Source: Akkermansiaceae bacterium (GTDB lineage Bacteria > Verrucomicrobiota > Verrucomicrobiia > Verrucomicrobiales > Akkermansiaceae). Taken from it: DNA of 64,000 bases. Where the stretch lies: contig JANYEC010000033.1 of NCBI GenBank assembly GCA_025363295.1, positions 34,256 to 98,255 on the forward strand, in the 5' to 3' direction. The position numbers and the translations under genes were made by a program. This document shows positions 45,371 through 55,838 of the stretch, one piece after another (position 1 is the first letter of the stretch; every line of letters begins with the position of its first letter). The notes below the pieces were generated by a model. The model did not search any database and was not told the origin of the DNA. It worked only from the letters and a program-made list of their open reading frames with translations.

Positions 45371-46438
45371 ATGACCCGAATTTTCGCCCTGATCCTGTCG
45401 CTGGTCGCCGCCGTGCCTGCCAGCCCTATCGATCTCCGACTCCCCACCGAAAACCAGCACCTCTTTACCGGGGAAATGGACCAGTTTTTCATGTATGTGG
45501 ACCGCACTTTTGAGGGCCAAATGTCTAAGCCTTGGGAAGCTGGCACGTTCGGCTTCGTCCGCAATGAGACCCGTATCAACGGTCAGGTGGTCTGCACGAA
45601 ATTCCATGAAGGCATCGACATCGCACCCGTCAAACGCGATCAGGCGGGGAATTCGTTAGATATGGTTTCTAGCATTGCAGACGGCCGCGTGGTCCACATC
45701 AGCCCACTCGCCGGCCGTAGTAATTATGGCAAATATGTGGTCGTTGAACATCATTGGGAAAACTCGCTCATCTACTCGCTCTACGCCCATCTTGCTGAAA
45801 TCACCTGCAATCCTGGCGATCCCGTAAAGGCGGGCTCGGTGCTAGGCCGCATGGGCTTTACGGGCGCGGGGATCGATCGCACCCGTGCCCACTGCCACCT
45901 TGAGTTAGCGATGTTGATGAGCATGAACTACGAGGATTGGAATAAATCCTGCGGCGGCGGCGGCGAGAACTATCAGGGGATATTCAATGGCATGAATCTA
46001 ACCGGCTGTGAAGTCTCACGGTTTTTCATCGAGCAAAAAGCGAATCCTGAGCTTCAGTTCAGCGAGTTCATTGCTTCAACGCCCGTCTATTTCAAAGTAA
46101 CGGTCCCCATGAAGGAGACTCCAGATTTCGTTAAACGCCACCCATGGATTAGCCATGGTAGCAGCGAGGGAGCGACCTCATGGGAAATAAGCTTCAGCGC
46201 CACAGGCATGCCCATCGCCTTTTCCCCCAGCAAACGTGAAATGGCCGCTCCCGCCCTGACTTCGGTCCGGCCCTCCACTATTCCCCACCGCTACCTCACC
46301 CGCGGCCTTGTCAACGGTGAGGGGAATCAAGCCGTTCTCACTCAGGCCGGCCTTCGGCTCGTCGCGCTTCTCACCGATACATTTCCTATAACTCCATTAT
46401 CCCATGCCCCCGTCTCAGCCGAACACGATCCTCGATAA
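45371..46438 (+). CDS. Secreted M23-family metallopeptidase
   Basis: A 355-residue protein with a signal peptide (about 1-18), and a LytM/M23 domain at about 75-190. Zinc ligands are in HEGIDI (HxxxD) and HCHLEL (HxH), with the linking motif SNYGKYVVVEHHW...YSLYAHLAEI. It likely cleaves peptidoglycan cross-bridges. The C-terminal roughly 150 residues have no recognised domain. Its last 35 bp overlap the RidA gene start. Confidence 0.85.
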   Translation: MTRIFALILSLVAAVPASPIDLRLPTENQHLFTGEMDQFFMYVDRTFEGQMSKPWEAGTFGFVRNETRINGQVVCTKFHEGIDIAPVKRDQAGNSLDMVSSIADGRVVHISPLAGRSNYGKYVVVEHHWENSLIYSLYAHLAEITCNPGDPVKAGSVLGRMGFTGAGIDRTRAHCHLELAMLMSMNYEDWNKSCGGGGENYQGIFNGMNLTGCEVSRFFIEQKANPELQFSEFIASTPVYFKVTVPMKETPDFVKRHPWISHGSSEGATSWEISFSATGMPIAFSPSKREMAAPALTSVRPSTIPHRYLTRGLVNGEGNQAVLTQAGLRLVALLTDTFPITPLSHAPVSAEHDPR

Positions 46439-46880
46439 ACTTACCTCCCTCGGACTCACCCTCCCTGCTGTCCCCTCCCCCGTCGCCGCTTACGTCAACT
46501 GCGTGCGCAGTGGAAATCTCCTATTTCTATCAGGTGGTTTGCCAATCGACGGCGACAAAAAAGTCATTGGTAAGGTCCCCACAGATGTCTCTATCGAAGA
46601 AGCGAAAGAAGGTGCCCGCATGATCATCCTCAATCGTCTCGCCGTCATTCAAAACGAGATTGGCTCGCTTGATCGGGTGACACAAATTGTGGCCCTCACG
46701 GGTTTCGTCAACTCCGAGCCCGATTTCTACGGCCACCCACAAGTGATGAATGGAGCATCCGAATTGTTAGTAGAAATTTTCGGCGACAAAGGAAAACACT
46801 CACGTACCGCCCTCGGTGCCGCCGCCCTGCCGCTTAACGTCGCCGTCGAAATCAATCTCATCGTCGAAGTGAAAGCCTGA
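46404..46880 (+). CDS. RidA/YjgF-family protein
   Basis: A 158-residue protein of the RidA family (enamine/imine deaminase fold). It has [26 protein letters not shown] and [21 protein letters not shown] with the conserved substrate-binding Arg. The N-terminal half is longer than in E. coli RidA (about 128 aa), matching the YjgF-2 type. Its start overlaps the M23 gene by 35 bp. Confidence 0.88.
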   Translation: MPPSQPNTILDKLTSLGLTLPAVPSPVAAYVNCVRSGNLLFLSGGLPIDGDKKVIGKVPTDVSIEEAKEGARMIILNRLAVIQNEIGSLDRVTQIVALTGFVNSEPDFYGHPQVMNGASELLVEIFGDKGKHSRTALGAAALPLNVAVEINLIVEVKA

Positions 46881-46899
46881 ACTCACTCCGGCCTTCGCG

Positions 46900-49026
46900 A
46901 TGTCTGTCCCTTCCGCCACTTCGAAACCCCTTGTGATGACGCCTCATCAGGCGCTCAAGCAGTATTTCGGTTTTAATGGGTTTCTCGAAGGCCAAGAAGA
47001 AGTCATCCACGAAATCACTTCCGGCCGGGATGGCCTCGTGGTGATGCCCACGGGCGGCGGCAAGTCGCTCTGTTTCCAAATCCCCGCGCTCTGCTTCGGC
47101 GGTGTCACGCTCGTGATTTCCCCGCTCATCGCCTTGATGAAAGATCAGGTAGATGCACTCGTTGCACGGGGCATTGCTGCCACGGTCATCAATTCCACGC
47201 TGTCATGGCCGGAGCAAAAGGAGCGGCTCGATGGGATGCGTGCGGGGAAATATAAACTCGTCTATGTCGCGCCCGAACGCTTCCGCGCGGAGAGTTTTCT
47301 GAATGCTCTAACTGGCATCGAGATTTCGCTCTTCGCCGTAGATGAAGCGCACTGTCTCAGCCAGTGGGGCCACGATTTCCGGCCCGATTATCTGCGGCTT
47401 GGTAAATCGCTAGAAAAAATTGGTAGGCCTCAATGCGTCGCTCTAACCGCCACCGCCACCCCCATTGTCCGAGATGACATCACGAAGGTGCTTGCTCTGC
47501 GAAATCCCTTCGAGCGAGTCAGCGGATTTTCCCGACCGAATCTATCACTTACGATTTCCGCCATCGACAAGGCCGCCCAAAAGGACGAGCGCATGAAGGC
47601 GGTGATCGCTGCTCATAAAACCGGCATCGTCTATTGTGCCACGCGAAAAAAAGTCGATGCCGTCTCCGAGACTCTCGCGAGCTGGGGCATCAAATGCGTG
47701 GCTTATCACGGCGGTCTATCCGATCAAGAACGTGAGCGCGCCCAAGAAATTTTCATCAGCCGCAAGGCGGACGTTGCGATTGCCACCAACGCTTTTGGCA
47801 TGGGCATCGACCGTTCAGACGTGCGTTTTGTGATCCACTACGAAGTCCCCGGCAGCGTCGAGGCTTACTATCAGGAAGCTGGCCGCGCCGGTCGCGATGG
47901 TGAGGCTGCCGTCTGCGAGCTGCTCTTCAACTACGCAGATACCCGCACCCAAGAGTTTTTCATCGATGGCGCGAACCCAAATCCCACGGTCATCCGCTCA
48001 ATCTATCAATACCTGCTCAACGATGCGGACCGCGAATTCGAGGTCCACCGCACGCTCGACGAAATCGCCGAAGGGGCCGATGTGAAAAACTCCATGTCCG
48101 TCGGCAGCGCAATGGCGATCCTCGCACGCAGCGGCTACGTCGAGCGTTTCGATATTCCGAAAAAACGCATGAAAGGCACTCGTCTTCTCCGGCCCGATGT
48201 GCTCACCAGCCAACTTAAGTTAGACGAGGCTGCCATCGAGGAAAAGGACCGTCGGGATCGCGAAAAACTCAAGGCCATGGTGGAGATGTGTTACTCGCGC
48301 GTCTGTCGGCAAAAGTGGATTCTGATGTATTTCGGCGAGGACGACGCGGGCGTCTGCGGCTCCTGCGATGTCTGTCGCGATGAAGGCTCTGGCGAGTCCC
48401 GCGCCCCTACACCCGAGGAGGAAATCACAGTGCGAAAAGCCCTCAGCGGCGTCGCCCGCATGTCTCGCCGCACGTCACATGGCTGGGAACCGAAATTTGG
48501 CCGCGGGCGCATTGTCCAGATGTTAGCAGGGAGTAAGTCCCAGGAAATCATCAGCGCCCGCCTCGACCAGCTCACCACCTACGGCATTTTAAGGGAAAAA
48601 GGCGCAGGCTACCTTAACAGCCTCATGCGGTCCCTCGCTGATGGCGGATTGGTCCAGACAGTCACGGGAGAATTTCCACTCATGACGCTCACCATGCTCG
48701 GCGACAAAGTCATGCGCGGCACAGTTTCCTATCAGCTCGTCTGGCCCGATCCCGAGGCTGGAAAAAAAGAAACCGCCCTCAAGGACCACGGCCTAGACGG
48801 CCAGCTCTACTCCATGATGCGCGATCACCGGGCCCGCATCGCCAAGCGTGAGGACGTCCCCCCTTACGTCATTTTCAACAATAAAACTCTCGAAGCTCTC
48901 GCCCGCTATCAGCCGATCAACACTGAGGAGGCCCTCCATATCCCCGGCATTGGCACAGCAAAAATCCAGCGCTATGCCGAACCGTTTCTGGAAATGATCC
49001 GAGTTTGGAAAAAATCGCGCCACTAA
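46900..49026 (+). CDS. recQ: ATP-dependent DNA helicase RecQ
   Basis: A 708-residue helicase: Walker A PTGGGKS, DEAH box with [21 protein letters not shown], motif [11 protein letters not shown], motif V/VI with [11 protein letters not shown], then the zinc-binding RQC cysteines ([10 protein letters not shown]...GVCGSCDVC) and a C-terminal HRDC-like domain (last 80 residues with [12 protein letters not shown]). It unwinds recombination intermediates. It starts 20 bp after RidA. The first alternative ATG may be at residue 13 ([11 protein letters not shown]). Confidence 0.95.
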   Translation: MSVPSATSKPLVMTPHQALKQYFGFNGFLEGQEEVIHEITSGRDGLVVMPTGGGKSLCFQIPALCFGGVTLVISPLIALMKDQVDALVARGIAATVINSTLSWPEQKERLDGMRAGKYKLVYVAPERFRAESFLNALTGIEISLFAVDEAHCLSQWGHDFRPDYLRLGKSLEKIGRPQCVALTATATPIVRDDITKVLALRNPFERVSGFSRPNLSLTISAIDKAAQKDERMKAVIAAHKTGIVYCATRKKVDAVSETLASWGIKCVAYHGGLSDQERERAQEIFISRKADVAIATNAFGMGIDRSDVRFVIHYEVPGSVEAYYQEAGRAGRDGEAAVCELLFNYADTRTQEFFIDGANPNPTVIRSIYQYLLNDADREFEVHRTLDEIAEGADVKNSMSVGSAMAILARSGYVERFDIPKKRMKGTRLLRPDVLTSQLKLDEAAIEEKDRRDREKLKAMVEMCYSRVCRQKWILMYFGEDDAGVCGSCDVCRDEGSGESRAPTPEEEITVRKALSGVARMSRRTSHGWEPKFGRGRIVQMLAGSKSQEIISARLDQLTTYGILREKGAGYLNSLMRSLADGGLVQTVTGEFPLMTLTMLGDKVMRGTVSYQLVWPDPEAGKKETALKDHGLDGQLYSMMRDHRARIAKREDVPPYVIFNNKTLEALARYQPINTEEALHIPGIGTAKIQRYAEPFLEMIRVWKKSRH

Positions 49027-49077
49027 GCTGCCGCAGCTTGGGCTTTAAGGGAAAAGCAACGTTGACCTACTGCATGT

Positions 49078-49093
49078 GCTACATCAGTGTAGC
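49078..49093. promoter_or_regulatory. Palindromic operator upstream of the Phd/PIN pair
   Basis: GCTACA-TCAG-TGTAGC forms a perfect 6-bp inverted repeat 4 bp before the antitoxin ATG. A TTGACC hexamer (49062-49067) lies before it. Autoregulatory palindromes at this position are typical of Phd-type modules. Confidence 0.6.
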
Positions 49094-49096
49094 CAT

Positions 49097-49348
49097 ATGA
49101 GAACCGCCACAGTCCGCGATCTTCGTAATCATTATTCCAGCCTCTTGAGCTGGATCAGTGCTGGTGAAGAGATCGTTATCACACAGCGAGGAAAGCCAAT
49201 TGCAAGGCTCATTCCTGAAAAGCCCGCAGAACCAGAAAAAGTCAGCTGGGCGGACAGTCCAGCGGTCAAACGTGATCGAACGGGTGAAAAAATGCTCACC
49301 GCCCAGGAATCTCTGGATCTCATCCATGAAGCCGCCAGCAAATGGTGA
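49097..49348 (+). CDS. Phd/YefM-type antitoxin
   Basis: An 83-residue protein with the N-terminal MRTATVRDLRNHYSSLLSWISAGEEI region and TQRGKPIARLIPE of the Phd/YefM family, which binds DNA and blocks a partner toxin. The ATG at 49097 is used rather than a start 21 bp upstream, which would cover the palindrome. Its stop overlaps the toxin start by 7 bp, indicating coupled translation. Confidence 0.88.
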   Translation: MRTATVRDLRNHYSSLLSWISAGEEIVITQRGKPIARLIPEKPAEPEKVSWADSPAVKRDRTGEKMLTAQESLDLIHEAASKW

Positions 49349-49776
49349 TCTCTGCCGATACCAGCTTCCTATTCTCACTATACGGGAACGATTCCAAAAC
49401 ATCCGATGCGGTGAAGTGGAGCGCACAAAACAGTTCGGAAATATGGATCACCAAGCTAACCCGTTTCGAGTTGATCAACGCACTTCGTTTCGCTGAGTGC
49501 CGACGTTTTATTAAAATCGGCGATTCCGACCTCTTCGCGGCCGATTTTCTAACGGACATCAAGGATGGAAGACTGGTCGAGCGATTCTGCGATTTTGAGG
49601 ACGTCCTTGTCGAATCTTCCCGTCTATCTCTCGCCCACACCCTCACCGGCGGCCATCGCGGATTCGATATCCTTCACGTCGCCGCAGCAAAAATCATCGG
49701 AGCCACCCATTTTCTAACGTTCGACATGAACCAAAAAAAACTCGCGCAACTTGATGGCCTTATCGCTCCTCTCTAA
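49342..49776 (+). CDS. PIN-domain toxin (VapC-like)
   Basis: A 144-residue PIN-domain ribonuclease. Acidic residues expected at the metal site are visible: D6 (ISADTSFLF), E in TRFELINALRF, D in GFDILHVA and D in LTFDMNQKKL. VapC toxins cleave specific RNAs such as initiator tRNA or the sarcin-ricin loop; the target cannot be read here. It is cotranscribed with the Phd-like antitoxin and is followed 3 bp later by ruvC. Confidence 0.85.
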   Translation: MVISADTSFLFSLYGNDSKTSDAVKWSAQNSSEIWITKLTRFELINALRFAECRRFIKIGDSDLFAADFLTDIKDGRLVERFCDFEDVLVESSRLSLAHTLTGGHRGFDILHVAAAKIIGATHFLTFDMNQKKLAQLDGLIAPL

Positions 49777-49779
49777 CTC

Positions 49780-50283
49780 ATGCGCATCCTCTCCATCGAC
49801 CCCGCAGTTAGAAACACGGGCTACGCTGTGCTCGAAGGTGATCCGCGCAAGCCTACCGTGCTCGCCTTCGATGTGATTTCGATCCCAAAGTCCATCCCAC
49901 AATCCGCCGCGCTCTCCGCGATCCGCACTCACCTCGTCAACATTATCCAGAAATTCCAACCCGATGAAGTTGCCGTCGAAGGCATCATCTATGTGCAATC
50001 CCACCAGACCGCGATTTCAATGGGAGCCGCCCGCGCCGCCGCACTTATCGCCGCCGCCGATCACGGGCTAAAAGTTTATGAATACTCTCCGAAGAAGGTG
50101 AAGATGGCCGTTGTCGGGAATGGCAACGCGGACAAAGGGCAAGTCGCCTTCATGGTCCGCGCCATCCTCGGCCTCGCCGAAACCCCGCCCTCCGATGCCG
50201 CCGATGCCCTTGCCATCGGCATGGCTCACCTCCAAGCTTCTGATCCGCTCAAAGCGAAACTCCTCGAACGCAGGCTGATTTAA
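49780..50283 (+). CDS. ruvC: Holliday-junction resolvase RuvC
   Basis: A 167-residue RNase H-fold nuclease. Catalytic acidic residues are D7 (MRILSIDPAVRNTGY), E in VAVEGIIY, and the C-terminal Asp pair in SDAADALAIG. It cuts four-way junctions together with RuvAB, which are not in this window. It starts 3 bp after the toxin gene. Confidence 0.94.
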   Translation: MRILSIDPAVRNTGYAVLEGDPRKPTVLAFDVISIPKSIPQSAALSAIRTHLVNIIQKFQPDEVAVEGIIYVQSHQTAISMGAARAAALIAAADHGLKVYEYSPKKVKMAVVGNGNADKGQVAFMVRAILGLAETPPSDAADALAIGMAHLQASDPLKAKLLERRLI

Positions 50284-50289
50284 GATTGA

Positions 50290-50312
50290 TTAAACAGCAG
50301 ATGGACGCAGGG
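50290..50312 (+). repeat. Dispersed 'TTAAACAGCAGATGGACGCAGG' type repeat, copy C
   Basis: Lies between ruvC and lipB and aligns with the copies at 24302 and 43532 over the GCAGATGGACGCAG core. Confidence 0.5.
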
Positions 50313-50335
50313 GTTAAAAAACTCTTCCTCTGAAA

Positions 50336-50959
50336 ATGCTAGAAATCAAACATCTCCCCGGCCTCATCGCTTACGAAGACGGCCTGCGGATTCAGGAAGA
50401 AAGGGTCGCCGCTATTCTATCAGGAACAAGTGGCGATACGATTTTGCTGCTAGAGCACCAGCCCGTTTACACCATCGGCCGTCTGCGCGACAGGTCTTCT
50501 CTCCGCGATCCAGCAGTGCTACCCTACCCCGTTCACGAAACGAACCGCGGTGGCCAAGCCACCTATCACGGGCCCGGCCAGCTCGTGGGCTACCCGATTC
50601 TCGATCTCACTCCGCGCAATAAAGATCTCCACGAACACCTGCGGAAACTCGAAGACGCGCTCATCCGCGCCAGCGCCCGCTTCGGCGTGAATGCAGGCCG
50701 CCGCGATGGACTCACCGGCGTATGGTTAGATAACCGCAAGCTCGCGTCCATTGGAGTAGGCGTTAGAAAATGGATTAGCATGCACGGCTTCGCGATCAAT
50801 ATCACAAACGAGTGCCTACCGCCGTTTTTCGCCATTACCCCCTGCGGCTTAGACGGCGTGAGCATGAGCAGTTTGGAAAAAGAAGCGGGGCGTCCGATTA
50901 GCATCCAAGAAGCCTCCGCCGTCATCAGCGAAGAACTGCGGAGTTTGTTCGAACTTTAG
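50336..50959 (+). CDS. lipB: Octanoyltransferase LipB
   Basis: A 207-residue enzyme moving octanoate from acyl-carrier protein to lipoyl domains. It has RGGQATYHGPGQLVGYPILDL, DNRKLASIGVGVRKWISMHG (catalytic Lys in KLASIG) and the catalytic Cys in CGLDGVSM. The ATG at 50336 is used. No lipA is adjacent. It ends 10 bp before the convergent DUF1501 gene. Confidence 0.95.
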   Translation: MLEIKHLPGLIAYEDGLRIQEERVAAILSGTSGDTILLLEHQPVYTIGRLRDRSSLRDPAVLPYPVHETNRGGQATYHGPGQLVGYPILDLTPRNKDLHEHLRKLEDALIRASARFGVNAGRRDGLTGVWLDNRKLASIGVGVRKWISMHGFAINITNECLPPFFAITPCGLDGVSMSSLEKEAGRPISIQEASAVISEELRSLFEL

Positions 50960-50968
50960 CAACCGCAT

Positions 50969-52432
50969 TCAAGCGAACAAATCTGTCACCACTTTCGCGG
51001 GTTCCACGCCGGTGAGCCTTTGGTCGAGGCCCTGGAACTTGAAACTGAGCCGCTCGTGTTCGAGGCCGAGGGCGTGCAGAATGGTGGCATGAAGGTCCCG
51101 AATGTGGACGGGATTCTTGACGATGTTATAAGACATTTCATCAGTTTCCCCATACACTTGGCCGCCTTTGATGCCGCCGCCGGCCATCCAAATGGTGAAG
51201 CAGCGAGGGTGGTGATCGCGACCGTAGTCGGTCTCGGTGAGTTTCCCTTGCGAATAGATTGTTCTCCCAAATTCACCGCCCCAGACAACGAGTGTATCCT
51301 CTAACATACCTCGCTGTTTTAAATCTTTGATCAGGCCGTAACAACCCTGATCCACATCCTTGCACTGCGAGGCGAGGTCGCGGGGGAGATCACCGTGTTG
51401 GTCCCAGCCACGGTGGAAAATCTGCACGAAGCGGACGCCGCGCTCGGCGAGTCGGCGGGCCATAATCGCCGAGTTCGCGAAAGTCCCGCGGGTCTTGCTG
51501 TCCGGTCCGTAGAGTTGATAGGTGCTCTCAGGCTCGGAAGTTAGATCCGTGAGCTCTGGCACAGAAGCCTGCATTCGAAATGCCATTTCATACTGTTGGA
51601 TGCGGTTTTCAATCTCCGGATCGCCGACGGCCGAAAATGACCGGCGGTTCAAATCGTTGAGTCCATCGAGCATGTTGCGGCGAGTTTCCCGAGAAATCCC
51701 CGCAGTATCTTTCAGGAATAAAACAGGGTCGCCGAGCGAACGAAGCGCTACTCCCGCGTATTTGCCGGGAAGATAACCGGAACCCCACAAGCGCGAGGAA
51801 ATCGCCTGGACGTTAGAAAATGGCGAGGAATGCGTGGCATGCAGCACGACGAACGATGGCAGCTCCTTATTCATCGAGCCAAGGCCATAAGACAACCACG
51901 AGCCGATAGAAGCTTTTCCCGCTTGCATCGATCCGGTGCAAATCAATTGGTTCGCAGGTTCGTGGTTGATCGCATCCGTGTGCATCGACTTAATGATGCA
52001 GATGTCGTCCACCATTTTCGCCGTCCATGGCAGAAGCTCGCTGACCCACGCACCGGATTGGCCGTGCTGTTGGAATTTGAAAATCGAGGGAGCTAACGGA
52101 AAGCTCGCTTGGCCGGACGTCATCCCTGTTAGGCGCTGACCCTGCTCTTTCAGCCAGGTGTTAAGATCCTCCTTAAAGCGCTTTTGTAAGTCCGGTTTGT
52201 AGTCGAAAAGATCGAGCTGGGACGGCGCGCCAATGAGCGAAATATAGATCACGCGTTTCGCTTTCGGCGCGATTTGCGGCAACATGTCATTGATGCCAGA
52301 AAGGCTCTCCGCTGCCGAGATCCCGCGTTTGCCAAGCAAGGAGGCGAGCGCGGCCATCCCCAGACCCGTCCCAGACTTGCGAAAAAACTGGCGGCGGCTG
52401 TAGGCTGCGTTGTGCAGTTCGATTGGATTCAT
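50969..52432 (-). CDS. DUF1501 domain protein with Tat-like signal
   Basis: A 487-residue protein. The start [23 protein letters not shown] is a twin-arginine-type signal, indicating export of a folded protein. The body has sulfatase-like metal patterns, for example [15 protein letters not shown] and [24 protein letters not shown]1501 proteins occur widely in Planctomycetes and Verrucomicrobia next to PSD1 (DUF1553) proteins, as here. A role in polysaccharide processing is inferred, not shown. It starts 6 bp after the upstream PSD1 gene. Confidence 0.9.
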   Translation of the reverse strand: MNPIELHNAAYSRRQFFRKSGTGLGMAALASLLGKRGISAAESLSGINDMLPQIAPKAKRVIYISLIGAPSQLDLFDYKPDLQKRFKEDLNTWLKEQGQRLTGMTSGQASFPLAPSIFKFQQHGQSGAWVSELLPWTAKMVDDICIIKSMHTDAINHEPANQLICTGSMQAGKASIGSWLSYGLGSMNKELPSFVVLHATHSSPFSNVQAISSRLWGSGYLPGKYAGVALRSLGDPVLFLKDTAGISRETRRNMLDGLNDLNRRSFSAVGDPEIENRIQQYEMAFRMQASVPELTDLTSEPESTYQLYGPDSKTRGTFANSAIMARRLAERGVRFVQIFHRGWDQHGDLPRDLASQCKDVDQGCYGLIKDLKQRGMLEDTLVVWGGEFGRTIYSQGKLTETDYGRDHHPRCFTIWMAGGGIKGGQVYGETDEMSYNIVKNPVHIRDLHATILHALGLEHERLSFKFQGLDQRLTGVEPAKVVTDLFA

Positions 52433-52438
52433 CGTGAT

Positions 52439-55400
52439 TCAGCGGGTGATGGTTTCATCGAGATTGAGGATCTGGCTCGCAATTAAGGTCCAAGCGGCAA
52501 GCTCTGGAACATCCGCATCCTTGGGCGGTGGCGTTGCTCCGGTGGTGATGAGTTTCATCGCATCATCGGGCTGATTGCGGAATGATGCTATCGCTGAAGC
52601 GAGCGACTTGCGGACGATCTGTCGCTCATCCGCGTCGAAAGTTCTGCCATCCAGCCGTGCGGTGATAAAATCTAAACGAGCATCAAAATCATTGTTAGAG
52701 ACGAGCGCTTTCGAGGCCAGCTCGCGGGATGCCTCGATGAACTGAGGGTCATTTAATAAGACGAGCGCCTGCAACGGAGTATTGGTTAGGTCACGTCTCA
52801 CACAGAAAGTTTCACGTGTAGGGGCATTAAAAATTTCCATGGATGGAGGTGCTGCAGTGCGCTTCCACATCGTATACATCGAGCGGCGGTAGAGCCCTTC
52901 CCCTTTATCCTCGCGGTAAGTTCTGGTATTGGATTGAGGCATCGCGACTGCTTCCCAAATACCTTCTGGCTGATAAGGTTTCACTGAAGGACCACCTACT
53001 TTCGTTGAGAGCAGCCCAGCGGTAGATAGTGCTAGATCACGAATTTGCTCGGCATCAAGCCGGTAGCGTGGTCCACGCGAGAGTAGTCGGTTAGATGGAT
53101 CCTTTTCAAGCTTCTCCGCAGAGACCACGCCGGATTGGCGGTAGGCGGCGGAGGTGACAATCAGCTTGATCATGTGGCGGCTGTCCCATTTGGATTCGAT
53201 AAACTCAGCGGCGAGCCAGTCGAGCAGTCGCGGGTGGCTGGGCCGCGCTCCCATGACGCCGAAGTCAGAATTCGTCTCGACGATACCGGTCCCAAAAAAA
53301 TACGACCAGGTGCGATTCATCGTCACGCGGGCTGGCAACGGGTTCGCGGGATCGTTAAGCCAGCGCGCCAGACCTAACCGATTCCTTGGCGCGTCGGGGG
53401 CCATCGGAGGAAGCACGGCAGGAGTGATAGGGGTGACTTTCTCTCCCTCGTCCGCATAACCACCGCGGAGGAGGACGTGGGCAAAGGGCTCCCCCTTTTT
53501 TTCCTCCATCACGAGTGAAACTGACCCACGGGCTCGCAGCGCACCTTGCTCGGATTTCAATCCATCCAAGTGGGTCAAAAGCTCGCGAGACGGCGCATCC
53601 ACATTGGCGAGGAAATACTGAAAGACCGACTTGATCTGCTCGGGGGTTCGGCTGTTAGGAGTCAGTGAAATGATCTGATTGAGCATACTGTTCCCTGCAA
53701 GAATTTTGATTTCCTCCGGTGAAAGCAGGCGGCGGTAAAAGCGAAAATCTTGGAGGGCCACTTTACCATTGAGTTTCGCATCGCCGTGATGACGCGAACC
53801 AAGACGCAGTGGCACAGAGGTTTCGATGGTGCCACCGACACTGTTAGGATATGATTTGGATCCTGCTTTTTTCCCATCAATGTAGATTGCACCAGCTTGA
53901 TGCCCTGCGAGGGCACCGTCCCAAGTAGCGATGAAGTGATGCCACTCACCGGGCTTCAGTTCAGATTCTACAATGACTTTGTTAGCCGCTTTGTCCCATG
54001 AGTCGATAACATGAAAGGCGGGTTTTCCATTTTCGAGGAAGAAGTCCCAGCCGCGCAACGATTCATCAGGATTCATCCGGGCAATGATGGCACCGGTGGG
54101 CTTCCCCTCGATCCGTATAAAACCGCCGAAGGTCACTCGGTCGGCTCGCGAAAAGCTTCCAATGTCTCCGAGCTCGATGGACTCATCGCTGATGACCGGA
54201 GCTTTCCCGAGAGGCGCGTCGATGCGGGACATCTTGGTCAGCCATTCCTGCGGTTTACCATCCACCTTGCCGTGGAGAGGTCCCTCTGCTTCATTGAGAG
54301 GAAGGTGAATCGCAAGTGTAGAATCAATGTCACGAGAAGGCTCGATGATTGCCTTGGGCAGCCACGCATCGAACTCGGGACGCGCTGCTTTCGCTCGCGC
54401 GACGAGTTGTGCCTCTGTGCGGGAAATCTCGATCTGCAGAGCTGCCCAGCGGCCCCGCTCTTCCCTGAGAGGGACGAAAACATTTGGAGGATGGTCTGCG
54501 TTATTTCCGTCGAGCGATGACATGGGGGTATTCCGAAAAAATGCAGTTAGAGAATAGAACTCTTTGGTCGAAATGGGATCGAACTTGTGGTCGTGGCAGG
54601 CCGCGCAGCCGGTAGTTAGACCAAGCCAAATGGCAGACATTGTTTCCACGCGATCCCTAGCGTAGATGGCATCATATTCTGCAGGAATGGCCCCGCCCTC
54701 GCCCGTCGTAGCCAAGCAGCGGGAGAAACCTGTGGCAATGAGTTGATCAAGCGAACGGTTAGGCAACATGTCCCCGGCGATCTGTTCAGTCGTAAACTCG
54801 TCCCATGGCATGTTCTCCTGAAACGCCCGGATCACCCAATCGCGGTAGGGCCAGATGGCACGATAGTTGTCGATGTGAATGCCGTGAGTGTCCGCATATC
54901 GTGCTGCATCAAGCCAGTGACGGGCAAAATTTTCGGCGCTTGCCGTGCTCGCGAGCAATTCGTCCGCAGCAGTTTCCACCGCAGCTTGTGGATTGGCAGC
55001 TGCGGATTTTTTGAACGCTTCCATCGCTTCTAACGAAGGAGGGAGCCCAGTTAGATCAAGATTTAGGCGGCGGTAGAAACGCCCAAGGTCATCCGGGGGA
55101 TTCGGCTTTAAACCAGCTTTTTCAAGTTTTTCCGCAATGAAACGATCAATGGGATTTTCCGCCCAGCCCTCGCCTACTTTTGGGACTTCGGGCTTTTTCA
55201 CCGTGACGAATGACCAGTGCGGCTCAAACTCCGCGCCCTGCTCTACCCAACGCTCGATCATGGCGATCTCTTCGGACTTCAAAACCTTGTGGCTTTTCGG
55301 CGGAGGCATGATTGAGTCAGGGTCTTTTTCATGAATTCGCTGGACCAGCATGGATTCCCGAAGATTTCCCTTCACGATGATGGATTTGCCACTCTCACGC

Positions 55401-55699
55401 GGCCGGAATACGTCCTCTACCCGATCCAATCGCAGAGGTTCCTTCTTCGGCTCGCGCGTGCCGGAATCCGGCCCGTGGCAATGGTAACAATACTCGGAAA
55501 GAATCGGCTGGATGTGCTCATTGAACGAAATTTTCTCTGGCTGGGAAATTTTTTCCACGTCCTTCTCCAGAGAGCCAACGCGTGCGTGCGTAGAAGGCTC
55601 CGATTTCGACACTTTCGATGCCGGTGGATCGCACGCGCCAAGGACCCCGATGACACAAAGACCCAAAGCGGAAAGAACAAATCGGAAGGGACAATTCAT
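52439..55699 (-). CDS. PSCyt1-PSCyt2-LamG-PSD1 surface lipoprotein
   Basis: A 1086-residue protein typical of Planctomycetes and Verrucomicrobia. The ATG at 55699 gives a lipoprotein signal (MNCPFRFVLSALGLCVIGVLGAC). Then a haem c-like CxxCH in YCYHCHGPDSG (PSCyt1), the DUF1549 domain, a laminin-G-type concanavalin fold (about residues 450-650, with WHHFIATWDGA), and the C-terminal DUF1553 (PSD1) domain. These proteins are thought to bind or process complex carbohydrates outside the cell. The frame extends 41 codons upstream of the ATG at 55699, but that sequence has no signal features. Confidence 0.9.
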   Translation of the reverse strand: MNCPFRFVLSALGLCVIGVLGACDPPASKVSKSEPSTHARVGSLEKDVEKISQPEKISFNEHIQPILSEYCYHCHGPDSGTREPKKEPLRLDRVEDVFRPRESGKSIIVKGNLRESMLVQRIHEKDPDSIMPPPKSHKVLKSEEIAMIERWVEQGAEFEPHWSFVTVKKPEVPKVGEGWAENPIDRFIAEKLEKAGLKPNPPDDLGRFYRRLNLDLTGLPPSLEAMEAFKKSAAANPQAAVETAADELLASTASAENFARHWLDAARYADTHGIHIDNYRAIWPYRDWVIRAFQENMPWDEFTTEQIAGDMLPNRSLDQLIATGFSRCLATTGEGGAIPAEYDAIYARDRVETMSAIWLGLTTGCAACHDHKFDPISTKEFYSLTAFFRNTPMSSLDGNNADHPPNVFVPLREERGRWAALQIEISRTEAQLVARAKAARPEFDAWLPKAIIEPSRDIDSTLAIHLPLNEAEGPLHGKVDGKPQEWLTKMSRIDAPLGKAPVISDESIELGDIGSFSRADRVTFGGFIRIEGKPTGAIIARMNPDESLRGWDFFLENGKPAFHVIDSWDKAANKVIVESELKPGEWHHFIATWDGALAGHQAGAIYIDGKKAGSKSYPNSVGGTIETSVPLRLGSRHHGDAKLNGKVALQDFRFYRRLLSPEEIKILAGNSMLNQIISLTPNSRTPEQIKSVFQYFLANVDAPSRELLTHLDGLKSEQGALRARGSVSLVMEEKKGEPFAHVLLRGGYADEGEKVTPITPAVLPPMAPDAPRNRLGLARWLNDPANPLPARVTMNRTWSYFFGTGIVETNSDFGVMGARPSHPRLLDWLAAEFIESKWDSRHMIKLIVTSAAYRQSGVVSAEKLEKDPSNRLLSRGPRYRLDAEQIRDLALSTAGLLSTKVGGPSVKPYQPEGIWEAVAMPQSNTRTYREDKGEGLYRRSMYTMWKRTAAPPSMEIFNAPTRETFCVRRDLTNTPLQALVLLNDPQFIEASRELASKALVSNNDFDARLDFITARLDGRTFDADERQIVRKSLASAIASFRNQPDDAMKLITTGATPPPKDADVPELAAWTLIASQILNLDETITR

Positions 55700-55838
55700 T
55701 GACTGACAAATACTGGCACAAAACGCATGGGCAGCTAGTATTCTTTCAGATGGGGCTTTCTCAGGTAACGGATTGAGTAGATTCAAGGGAATCAATTTTA
55801 TTGAAATTTCACAGCGTTTCATGAAGTAAAAACCACCG

